NCBI RefSeq assembly: GCF_910592395.1 | Contig: NC_088309.1 | Span: 5,892,501 to 5,956,500 of the forward strand | From: Lineus longissimus | Lineage: Eukaryota; Nemertea; Pilidiophora; Heteronemertea; Lineidae | Reading direction: 5' to 3' | DNA: 64,000 bases | Part shown: positions 22,170-35,537 of the stretch, one piece after another | Layout: every line of letters starts with the position of its first letter | Position numbering within the stretch: position 1 is the stretch's first letter | Position numbers and translations under genes: made by a program | Notes under the pieces: model-generated | Told to the model about the DNA's origin: nothing | Databases searched by the model: none | Seen by the model: the letters and a program-made list of their open reading frames with translations, nothing else

Positions 22170-22514
22170 TTAGTTGGAAGTAACAAACATGCCCGGTCGT
22201 GTCCAGCGAAGTATGAGGTGACGCATCATCGGGCTGTATTTACCCCTGTCTGACACTTGGAGTGTCAGCGTGATCGGCTGTCCGACCGTGGTATCGGAAG
22301 AGGCAACGTGATAATTGTATCCGGTATTCATGGATGGAGATGTAATACACTGTGTCTCATACGCCCACTGGTTGCTGGAGGAGACATCAATCTCCCTTAA
22401 AGATGTCATCTCCCGATCTCGTAAATTACCGACTCGGTGAACCCTGAAATTGACTCGCCGAGCATTCGGCCAGGATTTTGGTGCTTCACCACAGTAATGG
22501 AAGGCTAACGGCAT
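22170..22514 (-). CDS. Candidate exon of an unrecognised, possibly extracellular protein
   Basis: This 114-codon frame starts at ATG 22514 just after an in-frame TAG, so its 5' edge could also be an acceptor (TTTAG or GTTAG near 22505-22517). The peptide has protein-like composition, for example FHYCGEAPKSWPNARRVNF at the start and TVGQPITLTLQVSDRGKYSP near the end. It has two Cys, alternating hydrophobic and polar stretches suggesting beta strands, and few low-complexity runs. It ends in TAA. I do not recognise the family, and no flanking exons were found. Confidence 0.4.
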   Translation of the reverse strand: MPLAFHYCGEAPKSWPNARRVNFRVHRVGNLRDREMTSLREIDVSSSNQWAYETQCITSPSMNTGYNYHVASSDTTVGQPITLTLQVSDRGKYSPMMRHLILRWTRPGMFVTSN

Positions 22515-24698
22515 GGACGTCTAAACACTATTATATGATGCCAACAGATTGAGCAGATGGGTCCGACTGTGTCAGACATTTTCTACTTCAACACCGGCCA
22601 GCATTTAGCTATCAGATGTCTGTTATTATGGATGTAATCGCGTTTGATTACCACCCCGTGTTACCGAAAAAAATCATTACAAATCGGCAAAATTCACTCT
22701 TTCAAAAGGCATGTCATTTCATGCCCGAAAATATCGATATACCCCTTTTTCAAAGACTGTAATGTCACAGTGGCTTATCAGAAAAGTGATGACCTCCATC
22801 GTAGTTTGTACGTCTGAAACTGCCTTGTTATCGCTCTCAGAATTGATCGTGGATAATATTTTAGACAAATTTCGCTATTGCTATGACAGCAACTACGATT
22901 TCAGCTGGATGGCTGAAGCTCTTGTCGTTTTGGGCGACTTTCATACTGACGCCAAGATGGAACACACTCGCTCACCCTGCAACTATACTTGTCAAGTAGA
23001 GCCTGACAACAAACGATGGATTTTATGTCGGGCGGATTGGTCAGGCACCACGTTTTCCTCTTTTAGAAATATAATAAGCACTGAACGAATCGGTTGCATT
23101 GCACTACAATGAGGAAAACTAATATGTAGTTGATACAAAATGCCAGTTTCATGTAATAAAGAGTTCACTGCTCTTCAGCCAGAGATGCAATTTCGTACCG
23201 AACCACTTACCAAGCGGTTATAGTGTATCCCCAGTGTATGGCCTGATCCATTGATTTTCTTCAATTGAGCAGTTACCGATTCTAATTATCTGGCAAATCG
23301 ACTAGCTTATGAAATGACTGATGGATGGTGTGTTAAAAGTCGGGTCATAAAGCTTGCTGAAAGGATGCGTCAAATGCGGTGCAGCTGGTGTATTTCTCGA
23401 GCAGATTGAGTTTTCCTGTTGTATGCAGCCAGCCAAAAGCAGTGTGATATTTTTTCAAATGTCGTGCATTTATTAAATGGCCCAGAAGGTTTCTGAGGAG
23501 GTCCCTTGATTACTTCATGTCATATCATGTGATTTGAAGCCACATCATCAATGCGTGCATCATTGCGTGCATCATTGTATGCATCTGAGTTGATCCAGGC
23601 TCTACATGTAGGAAAAAAAAGACATAAAAATATCAACGGGTATTTAAAAAATTTCCTTCAGTTTTCCAATTAAATTTTTTTTTGCCAGTATTTGTTTTCG
23701 CGAAAGCAGGCCATTCGCAAAATCCCCCATCAAAATTATACGCCCACGAAAATTTTGTGGTAACAGTATAACCTTAAATGTTGGCATATTTCGCAAAAGA
23801 AACGATCATCGCTATCATCTGACATTATCCCTAATAGCATATCGCGGTTACGGAAGTTTACAAAGGATCCCATGTCAAATGCTTAACGACTTTGATGTGT
23901 TGCTTGCCGGGCAATATAGGTGTGTTATGAGTGGAATGACCCATGGGGATCGATGGTGGAATGATCGCTTACGCTAGAGCCACGTCCGTTTCCGGCAGTG
24001 GGATGCAACAACAGTGTCCTCTTAGCTTATGCTGAGGTGGGTTGATTCTATTTAGCACGTTCAGTGCAATGTCATCATAGCTGTCCTCGGGCATGTCGGA
24101 ACAGCGGAGAGCACGGCCAGTTAACAGAGAGAGCATTGAGAGTCATTTGCCATAAGGGCTCGTCCTCTTCTGTCACGAGTGAAATGTTGAATTGTCGATA
24201 AGCCCAAAACATTGGGCTGTTTTGAAATGTTGGAACTGGAGCCCCGAGTGTCCCACATTTATGTATGTCCATGGGCATATAACAAAAGAATTGCCTGTGG
24301 CGCATTTTCCCTCTTCTCTCTGGAGTGCAGTAATCGGTTCAGAAATCTTCAGCTTCAACTGGTCATTCTCCGATAGAGATTGATTAGAACAGGTTGAAAA
24401 GAGACAATCCTAGTGCGGTTATCTGTTTAGACCTCCTTAGATTCAACCCGGTGTCTTGGTCATTCTCTGGTAATGAAACATTTAGTTAATTGGAGTATTT
24501 TGATTAGAGAAAATCCGAAAATTGTCAGTTTTGGGCTAGACGAATTCGTGTTAATTTTAATGGTTTCTAAATTAAAGCTTACTGCATTTACCAACCGAAC
24601 CCAAATTTATCAACAATTTTCATCGAGGATATTGTTCTTTCTGGGGATATACGACCTGATGTGACCTCTTCAGTCAATCTTATAAGGTGATGTCGAGT

Positions 24699-24749
24699 CG
24701 TGTATCAATATTTGCAATTAGAACAACCTTGTTTAAATATTGATACACG
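24699..24749. repeat. Perfect 15-bp stem with 21-nt loop
   Basis: CGTGTATCAATATTT (24699-24713) is exactly complementary to AAATATTGATACACG (24735-24749). The stem is too short for a typical pre-microRNA. It may be a foldback remnant. Confidence 0.6.
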
Positions 24750-27700
24750 CTTTGGTAGAGCATGTTGTGAAGATAACGGCTCAGCCTGTAAACTCCCTTT
24801 TGATTGATGTTCATGCGGTGCGATATTAAGATTAGTTTCGTGAACGTTTATGATATCCAACAGAGCTGTAGGAATGCTCTTTGGAGCTGATGTAAAGTGC
24901 CTGTAAACGAACGAGTTTTGTTGCAGCGACCATCAGGGATGTGTAGAGTAGTACCGATAAATAGTATAGGACGTCTACATATCAACCACAAGACACAAAC
25001 AACTAACGATTGACTGTTGCAGTCAACAAAGCGTTAGGTTGGCTTCTTTTTTTTTCAAAATTAAAAATGGCGGTTTTACTCAGTTGAGGGTCAGGCAGGT
25101 TATTTTTAGCAAAAAACAAGGTCGGTCTTTTTCTGAAAACATGTCTTCCCACTTAAGGTAGGTTATTATGCATGACCATGACATTTTTGCAGTGCTATAG
25201 TCTACATACCACCAACTGATGATCTTTTATGGAGTATGTACCCAAGTGTTATGGGTGCATGCGTAAAGGCGGAGGGAGTACGTACGTACTATAGGACTTT
25301 CCCTATGTAGTCTGTCTCTGTAGCCTGCTGAGCGAATTGGGAATGGAAGGAGAGATGAAACATGGTCTTCGTTAACTGTACACGTAGTATCATCTCACTA
25401 TGAAACGGTCCCTTCGAAAGCAGTCGTCTCATCTTTTAAACATGCTCTGTTTTAGATTCATGTTAGCAGCATTAGTATGACGTCACGCCAAGTAATAAAG
25501 GTGGCAAGACATAATTGATTGATTGTACATTGAATGAGGCCGACGTCTTTCGCTATCTCGCGTGTCAATCCCAAACTCGTGTTTTATTTATTCATCAAGT
25601 TGTTATATAAAGCCAAGACAACAGAACTGGAGGGGTTGAGGGGGGGGGGGGGCTGTTTAACCGCCGCCAAAGATGACGTCAACGTTGCAGCCCGGCCAGA
25701 CTGATACAACAACGAATACCCATACACTCTTAGAAATGAGTGCCCTTTATGATAACAGAAGGGAGGCAAACATGTTTTTATGACGCTCAGTCGGATGTCT
25801 CGCGCTTGTTAATTGAGGCGAGGTGCAGTGACGCATTCAGTCACGTGCAACCAGCCTCTTCGTTGGGGAAAACGTTAAGGTTTTTGAGCTTTTACAAAAT
25901 TTTCAATTGTTTTGTTTGAAGTCGACCAGAAAACGATTTTTTCGTCCAGGATTTGGCCAATCATTACCCAGGATGTCATTGATGCTCGCCATGAAATCAC
26001 TTAATCTTATCATGTGTGAAATGCAGGATTCGTCCCTAGATCACCCCAGCAAATGCAGTGAGCGCCAGGAGATCTCTATCGCCATCAGTGCAACGTCAAT
26101 AATGATAACTTAGCCCTCGGAGAGATCAATATTAATGGAATTGCGTATATACGACACCGCAGTGATCACTTTCTCATTTGGGCAGCCATGCTGAAAATCT
26201 GACCTTGGACTGTCTCTGGCATACTAGTAGTTTGGCAATGTTTTGGAGCGTTCATTTCATTGTTTGTCAGAAAATCGAAACAATATCCGGAAATGACAAA
26301 TGCAAACCTTTTGTGACAACTAGTGTGCATAAGTCACGCTTCCAAATAAGACGGGTGAAATTTGTTTCTTCCGTTACACCATCGCATACTCGTTGCCTAA
26401 ATGGCTTGGCACCCAAGGTGTTAATTTTTTTCTGTTGTTTCATATCCACTCAGAAAGTTTGGGGAAAGAATTGTGCATACCACATATCTTGTTGAAAGCA
26501 AATAAAAGGTAGCTTATCAAAGAATCGCGATTGCACGCTTGCATTGATTGACATTCCTGCTGCCTTTGGACAAATACAAAACATTCCATTTGGCGAACGT
26601 CGTGTAGATACTAATATGTTTTCGGTTCCGATCTTGGAATGTGAACATCAGAGAGAAAAGAAAACGCAGAGAGGTGTGACAACAGTGTTCCGGGGCACTC
26701 TTTGCTTAATTGTCATCTTTTCTGACTGAACGAAAACAAGAAATGGACAGGTTGTGAATCCAGAAAGGAGAAGAAGCATGAACGCCGGCGCGAACCTATC
26801 GCCATTGTCGAATTTGTGGAATTTCTATCTCTGAAAACACCCCCTTTTGGAAACCTGTCTGGAAATGTTACCAATAAAGTTAAAAGGTATACTTTTCCCG
26901 AAGGGAAACGGGAACGCCGTAATACTCCCATATGTCCCGAGTTGGGTGATTAAAAATTTACTTGCATCTAATACAGAGCATCTTGAACGTGACAGCTAAA
27001 CTTCACACAATTCTGATGTGTTCATTACAGGCATGCCGATCTATCGGCGTTAAGCGTATTATACCCATCCTAGGATGAGACTTTAGGATGACATCCACCG
27101 CCGGTAAGTCGGCATGATTAGAAGAGAATGCGAAAGAAGATCGGATGAGCAGATTGAGTGTGCGAATGATAACACTTTTTGGTCTACGCACACACTCATG
27201 GAAAGCCTACACGGGATGTACTTCTCCAAAGAAACCAAAACAAAAGGTTAAATACGGCCCTGCGAAATGAGTATCGACGGTCATTCGTGCTCAGATAAGC
27301 TTGCCTTCGTCTCATGCAACCTTGTCTGCTCATAACTACATGTACCATCTTCCATAATTAGCCGCTAACATGATCACATTCTATATTAAGGGCTAAGTCG
27401 ACTCCTCTTAGTGCTCCTTTTGGTCTCCAATTTAAAAGATTAAAGACTTCAGTCTAGTGCTCCATCGCAATTAGATTATGTCTTCAGCCCGGATATTGCA
27501 ACCTTGTCTGAAACTTGAAATAGGATCGGGTACTAAATGGAGATTTAAGGTCGCGGATGGGGGGGGGGGGAGTAGAAGTAGTATTGGGACACCCTTTTTG
27601 CTATTTTTCGTCTAAAAAACCCCATGTTTTATGACCCCTACCGGGTATGGCCATGTACATCACTGACAATAATAACAGACTAGTTTTCGAAGATGTTCAG

Positions 27701-28880
27701 AGTCATAGGTAAACTATTTTGGGTGTAAATATAGTCACTTACACACCAATCGGAGATAGTCACTGCTGGCCAAAACAAACCTAAACATACAGGCACAACG
27801 AACAACAAAACATGTGGTAGACAGATCATTTAGTCTTTTGTTTTTGTTTGCTGCTTGTTTGTCGTGACCAGAAGTGGCTTCCGCCGCCTGGTATGAGGGT
27901 ATCTATCTAAAGACAGCCTTCAGACAGTGCAAATCTCTAGCTTCAAATGCATGCTTCTTATAGCTGTAAAACGATATCGATTGGATGTTCTTATTGTGGT
28001 CACAACTTGATGCTTCCCTGGAACAAAATCCTCGCATATTCGAGTCCTCTTGAATAAATCGATCATTTTGCTGAAGAAAATGTCCTTTGTCGACACGTCA
28101 AGCAATACTTTCCTTCTCGTCTATCAATCGACGGAAGACGTCGATAACATCATTAGTTTAGACCAGATCCGATACGTGTCCCTGGTACAAAACCCACCCA
28201 AGATCAATGCACCCACTTTACTAATAACAACAGCAGATCGATGAGGGCCATTTATGGTGACCCCCAATCCATAACGCTTGGCAAGAATGCATGATATCAT
28301 CAATACTGGCCGGGGAGCCTAGTTTCCGAACGTAAATAGCTTGCTAGCTGAAAATTGAGTGGCATATTAAACTCTACGTTGCCCTTTCTCTGGAAGTGTC
28401 TCGTCCGCTCTTAAAGTGACACATTACATACGCCCCTCAAATGAACTAATTTGTGTGTTTCTTTTGTTCCGTCGTTGCCTCTCCAGGTTAGCACAGGCAA
28501 ACTGATACCTTTAGCCACTGTTTATGGCGATGAGCTCTCTGATCCTTCCCTCGTACTCATCAGTTGTTACGCACAGTAAGGAAGGTGTTGAAGAAATGCT
28601 ATAACCACAGGGAAGATAAAAACATTATCCTGCAAACAATGGTCAAACAATGACCATGACACAAGTTTGAAACACGTTGCTGATTATTCCTACTGTCAGC
28701 TCCATGAATTTATTACGAAATATTCGTTAGCGTCTCATTATACTATGCTGTTACACGTGTTGCGTAATCTGTTCATGAATGCAATTAATCAACACAGCGG
28801 AACATCTTCTACTGTGCAGAGCATCTTGAATAATCAAAGTTTCCGGTAACTTCGCCACTTTGACTTCCCTCCTCTGGCTA

Positions 28881-29051
28881 CAGGGTTCACGTTGTCACTT
28901 GCAAGGCTGGCGATCATACAGAGTTCACGTTTTCACATGTAACGTGTCACAAATCATTTTCAAAGAGCGAGCTACATACGATTGACGAGGTCACGCCTAA
29001 TTCGGTTAACTCGTGACAAGTGAATCACGACTAGTGACAACGTGAACCCTA
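28881..29051. mobile_element. MITE of about 171 bp with TIRs and TA target duplication
   Basis: The left end AGGGTTCACGTTGTCACT and right end AGTGACAACGTGAACCCT are perfect inverted repeats. The match extends to the outermost base with one mismatch and is flanked by TA on both sides (28879-28880, 29052-29053). The interior has more GTGACA/TGTCAC motifs and no reading frame. TA duplications point to Tc1/mariner-like mobilisation. Confidence 0.75.
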
Positions 29052-29943
29052 TATGACTCCGGCCTAATGTATTATTTTAAGAACGAATTAGTCAGAGAGG
29101 GCTTATACACCGACAAACGTTTCCATCATAGTATCACTGATGGGATCATAGATGGATATTTTAATGCACCAAATGCTCTGAATGTAGCACTCTTGATGGG
29201 CGATCCTGATGGACAATCTCTTAGAATTTTATGAAGACCGCTCTTTGGAAATTACTTGCTCACTCTTCACGTTAGACCACACGTGAACTCCACGTAAGCT
29301 CACCGTAACAGTTATCAAAGGTCGTGCTAATTGGCATTGGAAGTAGTAAACTCTCGATATATGATTATGAGTCGCCAAAGCGGAGCCCATGTTCAAATCA
29401 AGTTATAGATATTTACTAACAAGTAAGGGTTGGCTAACACACTTAGTCTAAACAAGACATTACCCCATGGAAGAATCTTGATATCCGGTGGCATACAGGT
29501 GTGAACGATAGTTCATCAGACATTCTGGAGAGAAAGTATGGCCGAAAGAAGATTCTATAGTTTAAGACCACTGAATTACCTATCGCCCCTTCCCTAACGC
29601 CTATTGGGGCTTCTCTTCTACTCCATATCACGTAAAGTTGGCTAGTTAGAAGTCGCCGGCAATACGACTTCGTTTATCTTTAAACCGGTGAAGTATTTAC
29701 CGTTTCCGGCATGCACTCTGCCATGTTGCTGACAGCAGCCTAGGAGGCTTTCCGATAAACGAAGTGACTGCCACACTTGATGAGCATCAACTGTTTCCAT
29801 TGAACCCAGTGCCACGATTTGAATGTCATTGGATGAGTCGTTTGATTGAATGAATGAGATACATTTATCCGCAATTACTGCAATGTAAACTGTGTTAACC
29901 TTGTAAATGTGTTCGTGCTCTGATAACATACACATAGCTGGCT

Positions 29944-30045
29944 AACGTGAACGCCTATCGTATTGTTTGACCTCCTGATAACTATGTCGAACAATGGGAT
30001 AGGCGTTCACGTTGACGTTTCTGCGGGGGCTTTGCGAAAACTCCC
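29944..30045. mobile_element. Foldback MITE, copy 1 (left end truncated)
   Basis: The arms AACGTGAACGCCTATC...ATTGTT and GAACAAT..ATAGGCGTTCACGTT pair, and the right arm runs on to GCGAAAACTCCC. Its reverse complement matches the left arm of the element at 47217, which identifies a family. Non-coding. Confidence 0.7.
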
Positions 30046-31636
30046 AATAGTAGCTCGCGAAAGAGAGAGTTGAGGCTGATGTTGTCTATCGCGAATTTCG
30101 GCTGGAATGTCAAATCATATGATATTTTCTACAGAAAACCTTGGCAGTGTAGATAACGAAAAAGAGGCGAAATCATATCATCATGGTGTTCAATAATTGA
30201 TTTCGTCCACAAAGAAAATGAGACATTATTCCACAATTGCACATGGATAGATATTGAGATGAAGATGCTCTATGGGTGTCCACAAAAGATATATGAAAGT
30301 GCACCCAAGCTTGCGAGGTTGATGTACATGTATTTCAGTGCGGATTTCGGATTTTGCAGCTTCGAGTCCGATAAAACAACTCAATTGCGGTGGATCGATT
30401 AGAGTTCACATCTGCTCCATGAAAAACGTCGTATTAAATATTGTGCAAATACAGATTTTAATCACAAATTTAATTGATGTATGTTGATAACCAGTCAATA
30501 TCACGGAATAAAGAGTGATTGATGTGGAACCGACATATACTCTAGTTTCAGTTTCAATAAGACCGGTTCTGTATTAATGTACAATGTATTTGATTTAAGC
30601 ACAGATGTAGCGTTATAAACGTATGTATATCCGTGATTTTAGCTACATGTATGAGATAAAATGCTTGGGTTCGCGTGGGCACCAAGTTATCCAATGGTCA
30701 TGCCGTCATTAACAGGCCTTTCAATTTCATATCAGTAAATCTACGGGTCTTAGATCGGAGAGACTGGAGTATATACATTTTGTTGGCGTGTCGTAGCGGT
30801 AACACTGGACATGCCCACTGTTGTAGGCCTAGCCCTGTATGAGTAGCTTTGTTACGCTTTTTTGGCCACCTCCTTGTGTCTGTGCGCGTTTTTAGCGCAG
30901 CTAATGGTTACAGAAGTCACTTCTCTTTGTGTTGATCTTCTGCCGCAGAGCCCGGCTGATAAAAGGAAGTCTTCCTGTGCTATAAATATAATGAATGATT
31001 TCCAGCATCAAAGGTAGCCAGGTCATTCATCAGACATGCTAGGTGGTCACATACATTGGACAGTAATGAGAAAAAAGGATCAAAGATAAGGGCGGAGATG
31101 TATAAAGTCAGACATCCGTTGTTTCCAAGGCCACTGCGGATGTCTCCAAGAGAACAATAGACATGACAGCGTCACATGGTACTTGGGGGAGAACAAAGGC
31201 TTTCTTGATGATATTATGCTAAAATCAGCACAGATTATCTGCTCAGATTACCTTGACTACTGTGAACCGCTCATATCAGAAGCATGCTCTTTGTGTGATT
31301 GAACCTGCCGTATAAATTTCACTAGCATTCTTCGCCCTCGATCTCCGGTTGCCTGCAACAGAAGGTCAGACATTCCGTCCCTCTCATCACGTCTGATATC
31401 GGTCTTTCCGTCCCTATATCATATGTCTAATCCTAAGCTATCATAAACATGCCAAATGCTCCATCGCATTCGTTCATAAATAGCGTACTTATTCTACTGC
31501 GTTAAGCCTTGTGTGCAAATTCTTCAAGGAAATCAATCGAGATCAAATCGAACTGCCGCAGGAATCGAACGCTTAGAATTGTATTTATATACAACCTGCG
31601 ATTGCACCGCAAAGCGGGTAATATATTTTATGGAGG

Positions 31637-32150
31637 ACCGCAAGCCTTTTCATTAAAAATGACAGCGACAGACAGCGGAGTCTTGTTTAAATGTCAGGCA
31701 CACGTTTTAAGGGAGCCCCATCGGCGAGCATCTTGGGCTCTTTCTAGCTGTCATGTGCTTTTAATGAATTCCCCACTCTCTGTCAATTTCCCGCTTTCGG
31801 TCTTTGCCATCCATTGAGTAGAACAGTACGTGACAGGACTGATCGTGAACACGGTCTCGGTGTGTGTTTTTCGTGTGGGCGAATTTGAAGTGTTTTACCA
31901 TTTACCGCAAGCCATTTCGTTTCAAACGACAGCGCTCAAAATGTCACAGTGGCTTCAGCTGAATTTTCTTTGAAAGCAACTGGCACGTTTCAGGAACGAA
32001 GCGAATCATGGCCGAAAGCCACGGGCGCTTTCCAGTCGTAACGTGCTTTGAATGAAACCAACATTTATCGTGTTCCTATTTTGGTCTATGGCTGTCCCTT
32101 TTGTACGTGACAAGACTGCGGGAAGGTCTTGGTGGGCATGGTAACTTCGT
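31637..32150. repeat. Diverged tandem duplication, period about 270 bp
   Basis: ACCGCAAGCC followed by TTTTC or ATTTC starts both units (31637 and 31904). GTACGTGACA(G/A)GACTG recurs at 31826 and 32103. Intervening sequence is weakly similar and no open frame is conserved. Confidence 0.45.
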
Positions 32151-35100
32151 TTGTGAGGGCAAGCTTGTTAAATTTAAGCCACCTCTCTAGCCTCAGGAAA
32201 ATCTTCGAACGTTGGTTTATCTTTAGAAGTTAGGGAAAGAAACTTCCCCATACTATGAAGAAACAGGGAATGTTTATCTTTTTATTTTATTGGAAACTAT
32301 ACCTTAACTTTTAAATTTCGCACGACCCCAGCGTTTTAATCAACTGATACGTTTTCACCGCCCACGAAAATGTACCCTCTCATTTCTTGATAAAAACAGC
32401 GGCACAAAAGAATGCAAAGCTAGATTCGGTCATTTTTTGGTGGAATTCCATAAAGGTCACTCGTGCATCAATATGGGATTTTTATTCATCTTCGTCTTGG
32501 AACTGACTGAGGCGCGAGAAATAAACTGACATTGAGCAGGCGATATTCGACTGAGAGAAAGTCATTATATTTACTGAACTTATTCAAAATCTGTTTAATT
32601 GCAAAAATGTATATCATACCACATATGTACGAGCATGTCAAGTAAGCGGAACAGCCGCTCTTCGCAGTGGATTTCGCTGCTTTTTCTCAGGGTCTGTAAA
32701 TTACGTGGCTTCAGGTAACCGAGGAAATTCTAGAGAACTGATCAGCCGTCTTCTTGGCGATGTGTGGTTCCAGAGTGAAACATTCCAATTACGCTAGTAA
32801 TGCGGGCGTGACAGCCAACGAAATTAAACGTCATACCTCATGGTCATTAGTCGTATTCTGCCTTGGTGAGTAGCCTGCAGGTTGCATTCGGAATTGGTTG
32901 TCATGATCAGGCTCGAACTCGTTTACCGTCGGAATCGTTTTATAACCCGAGATGATGGCTCATGGCATGGTTTCCTGGTCGATTTGATGTCACTCCAAGT
33001 AATTTAACAATATACAATCTACACTTCATTTGCATTCTCGCTGTTTCGATTTTGCTGTGTTCTTGTTGCGGTGAGCGGCAGGGCCGCTGGAACCCGGGCG
33101 CTGGAAATAGGTTGAACCTTTCCCTGATTTGTAACCTATTGCCGATTAATGGATCATTTTGTCGGTCGGTTGTTGGGGAGCAATTTGGTACGTAATAAGA
33201 CGGTACATTGGACATAATCATTGGTATGAAGCATCGTAAATCGTGTTATCAACTGGTTTCCCGGCAACTGCATGTCAAGTATGTAAATGCGTGTCAGATT
33301 AACGAGCGTATAGCATGAGATATCATATATGAAGTTCATAATGATAAGAAGCTGTCACTTAATCTAATGCATAAGGTTTATCCCATTTGTTCACTTCCTC
33401 AGTCTATTAGTGCCCGGGTCAAATTACAACGTTCGGAATGGCTCTTGCATGGTGAGGATATGAAAAAATGGCGGCTACAACGCTCCGTCCACGCAGACGC
33501 ACTGTACGTACAGTGACGTATCCTAGTGTCCGTAGTAGAGTGAAGCAGAACAACATACAATGCATAGTCGCTGACGTGTATCACCACGCTGATAAATTGT
33601 TAACAGTGACAAGGTACCGACAGAATTCAACATGTTCTTTTCATCATATTCTGTTTTAATACAATGTCATGTATGAACATGTATACCCACGTCATACATT
33701 GATGGCTTATAACATTTTCTGTTCTTCTTTCCATTTTCAACTGTCATGTACACGGTTACACATCGTTTACGGAACTGATACTTCACCGGAGATATTGGTG
33801 ACCTTACCGAAAAAACCGCGAGGGTGGAGCTAAAATGTCGGCCAAAACCGAGGCTTTCTGTCTTCCTTAATATTTTGCACCAACCATGCAAGTGGTTTTG
33901 GTTGTCTAACCATCACGTCGAATGCGAACACTGTGCATTTACACTTTAAACTGCGGTTCAATCATTATAAATCAAGTTGTTTTAGAATTCAATTTCAAAA
34001 CTCTCATTTTCTCGTGTGTGAGTTGACCGTAAATTGCGATCTCAACAATAAACGCCACTGGCTGCTTGTTCTTGGGGATATATTACCGTATCAACCTCCT
34101 CATCCTTCATCTTGACGAACACAGTATGTGTGAGACACCAACAAAAGCCACCATTTCGCCTAGACAGCGGATACGGCTTCGCCAATACCTTATTCCTTGC
34201 TTTTCATCATCAATCACCGAATGACCGATAACCTTATAACTCAAACGGAGCCCTTTTCTCAAGAACCTTTCCTTTACCGAGGTAACCGGAGTCGTCATGT
34301 CGTGTCGGGCTCATGAAATCACGAAAGGAAAAGCATTGACCAATTTCCTCACGTGCCGAATTGACCGGATCTCACGTTACGCCATTTTGATTGGTTTAAT
34401 TTTGATAACAGCAAAGGTGAAACACGATTGAGATTTTCTAATTGGTTAATATGACCGCAAGTCACAAAATATATGCACTTTGAGGAAAGTAGAGAATGAA
34501 AAGTTTTTTAGACGACGTAAATTGATGTTAAAATATTATAAAATCTCACTCAAAAGATGGAAAACTTCGTCGTGAATACCAACTAGTTGATAAAATCATA
34601 AAGGATGTATTTTCATTGCGGCAGAAAAGGCGTTCTCCGTTCGTTGAAAAAAAGATGCAGAAAGAATACCGGAGATAATGCGGCTAATTAACAGCGGTTT
34701 ATGAATTTCTCACAGAGCCTTAGGCATCTCGCTGTCTATCTCATTAATTCACCGCTAACCATTGTGGTATCTTTTCCCTTCGTTGCGCACTTGTTAAAGA
34801 AAATCGTTGTTGCTCGCTTTGAATTCTGCGAAAGTTCGCACGTTGCCATATCGCGAATGGAGGCGCACAAAGACTAAACCATTAGTTGCGATTAAATGAT
34901 CACTTGCCCTGGGTCTTGATGGTGGTGATGGTAGGATTGACTACCATAAAAGCTCTGTTTGGTTAAGGTTCTAATGACCATCAACTGCTGCAGGGATTTA
35001 GAGGGGATGTGCTCGGAAATTAATTGGTGATTTTGTTTTGTTGATATGTACATGGTACATGTATAAGCAAGTGTAATCTTATCATTAGTGTTGATGAAAT

Positions 35101-35426
35101 GTTTCTTTAGAAAGAGCTTTTATCTCGTAATAACCAGAACGGTCGCTTCTTTTCTATGATACTAAATTGTATTTCGTCTGAATACTCGATAATACCTTGG
35201 TTACAATGCTGTATTGTTTACGATGGAAAATGTTGGCCTCCTTTTTGCCGCAGCGGTTTTGGTGTCGCAACCAAATCCGCTTTGGTTAGTGAAAATGTGA
35301 GAGCAGCCTAGAGACAGTTACAATCACATACAATTGTGGTTTTTTTTAGTTTCAGGCGTTTTTTGATAGAAACTACTGTCGACACTGACCTATATACATC
35401 CATAATTTTGTGTCTAGAAGTCCGAT

Positions 35427-35537
35427 CTGTCGGCACTGGTTGTATTGCCAACACCGCAAGGGTAATGTAGCTGCCTTTCGCATGCACTTTATAGCTCCGT
35501 CCTTGCGATGTTTGGTAAGACAACCAATACCGACAGT
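35427..35537. repeat. Palindromic foldback repeat, arms about 55 bp
   Basis: The left arm CTGTCGGCACTGGTTGTATT...GCATGC pairs with the right arm GCATGC...AAGACAACCAATACCGACAG. Pairing is imperfect but continuous. Related single arms occur near 46190-46310 (GACAACCAATTTCGACAG, AGGGTGGAGCTATA) and 33800-33840 (GAGGGTGGAGCTA), so this is a dispersed family. Confidence 0.6.

Noticed and set aside
22711-23112. 133-codon plus frame
   Set aside because: It reads through AT-rich DNA with no recognisable motif or splice context; length alone is not sufficient.
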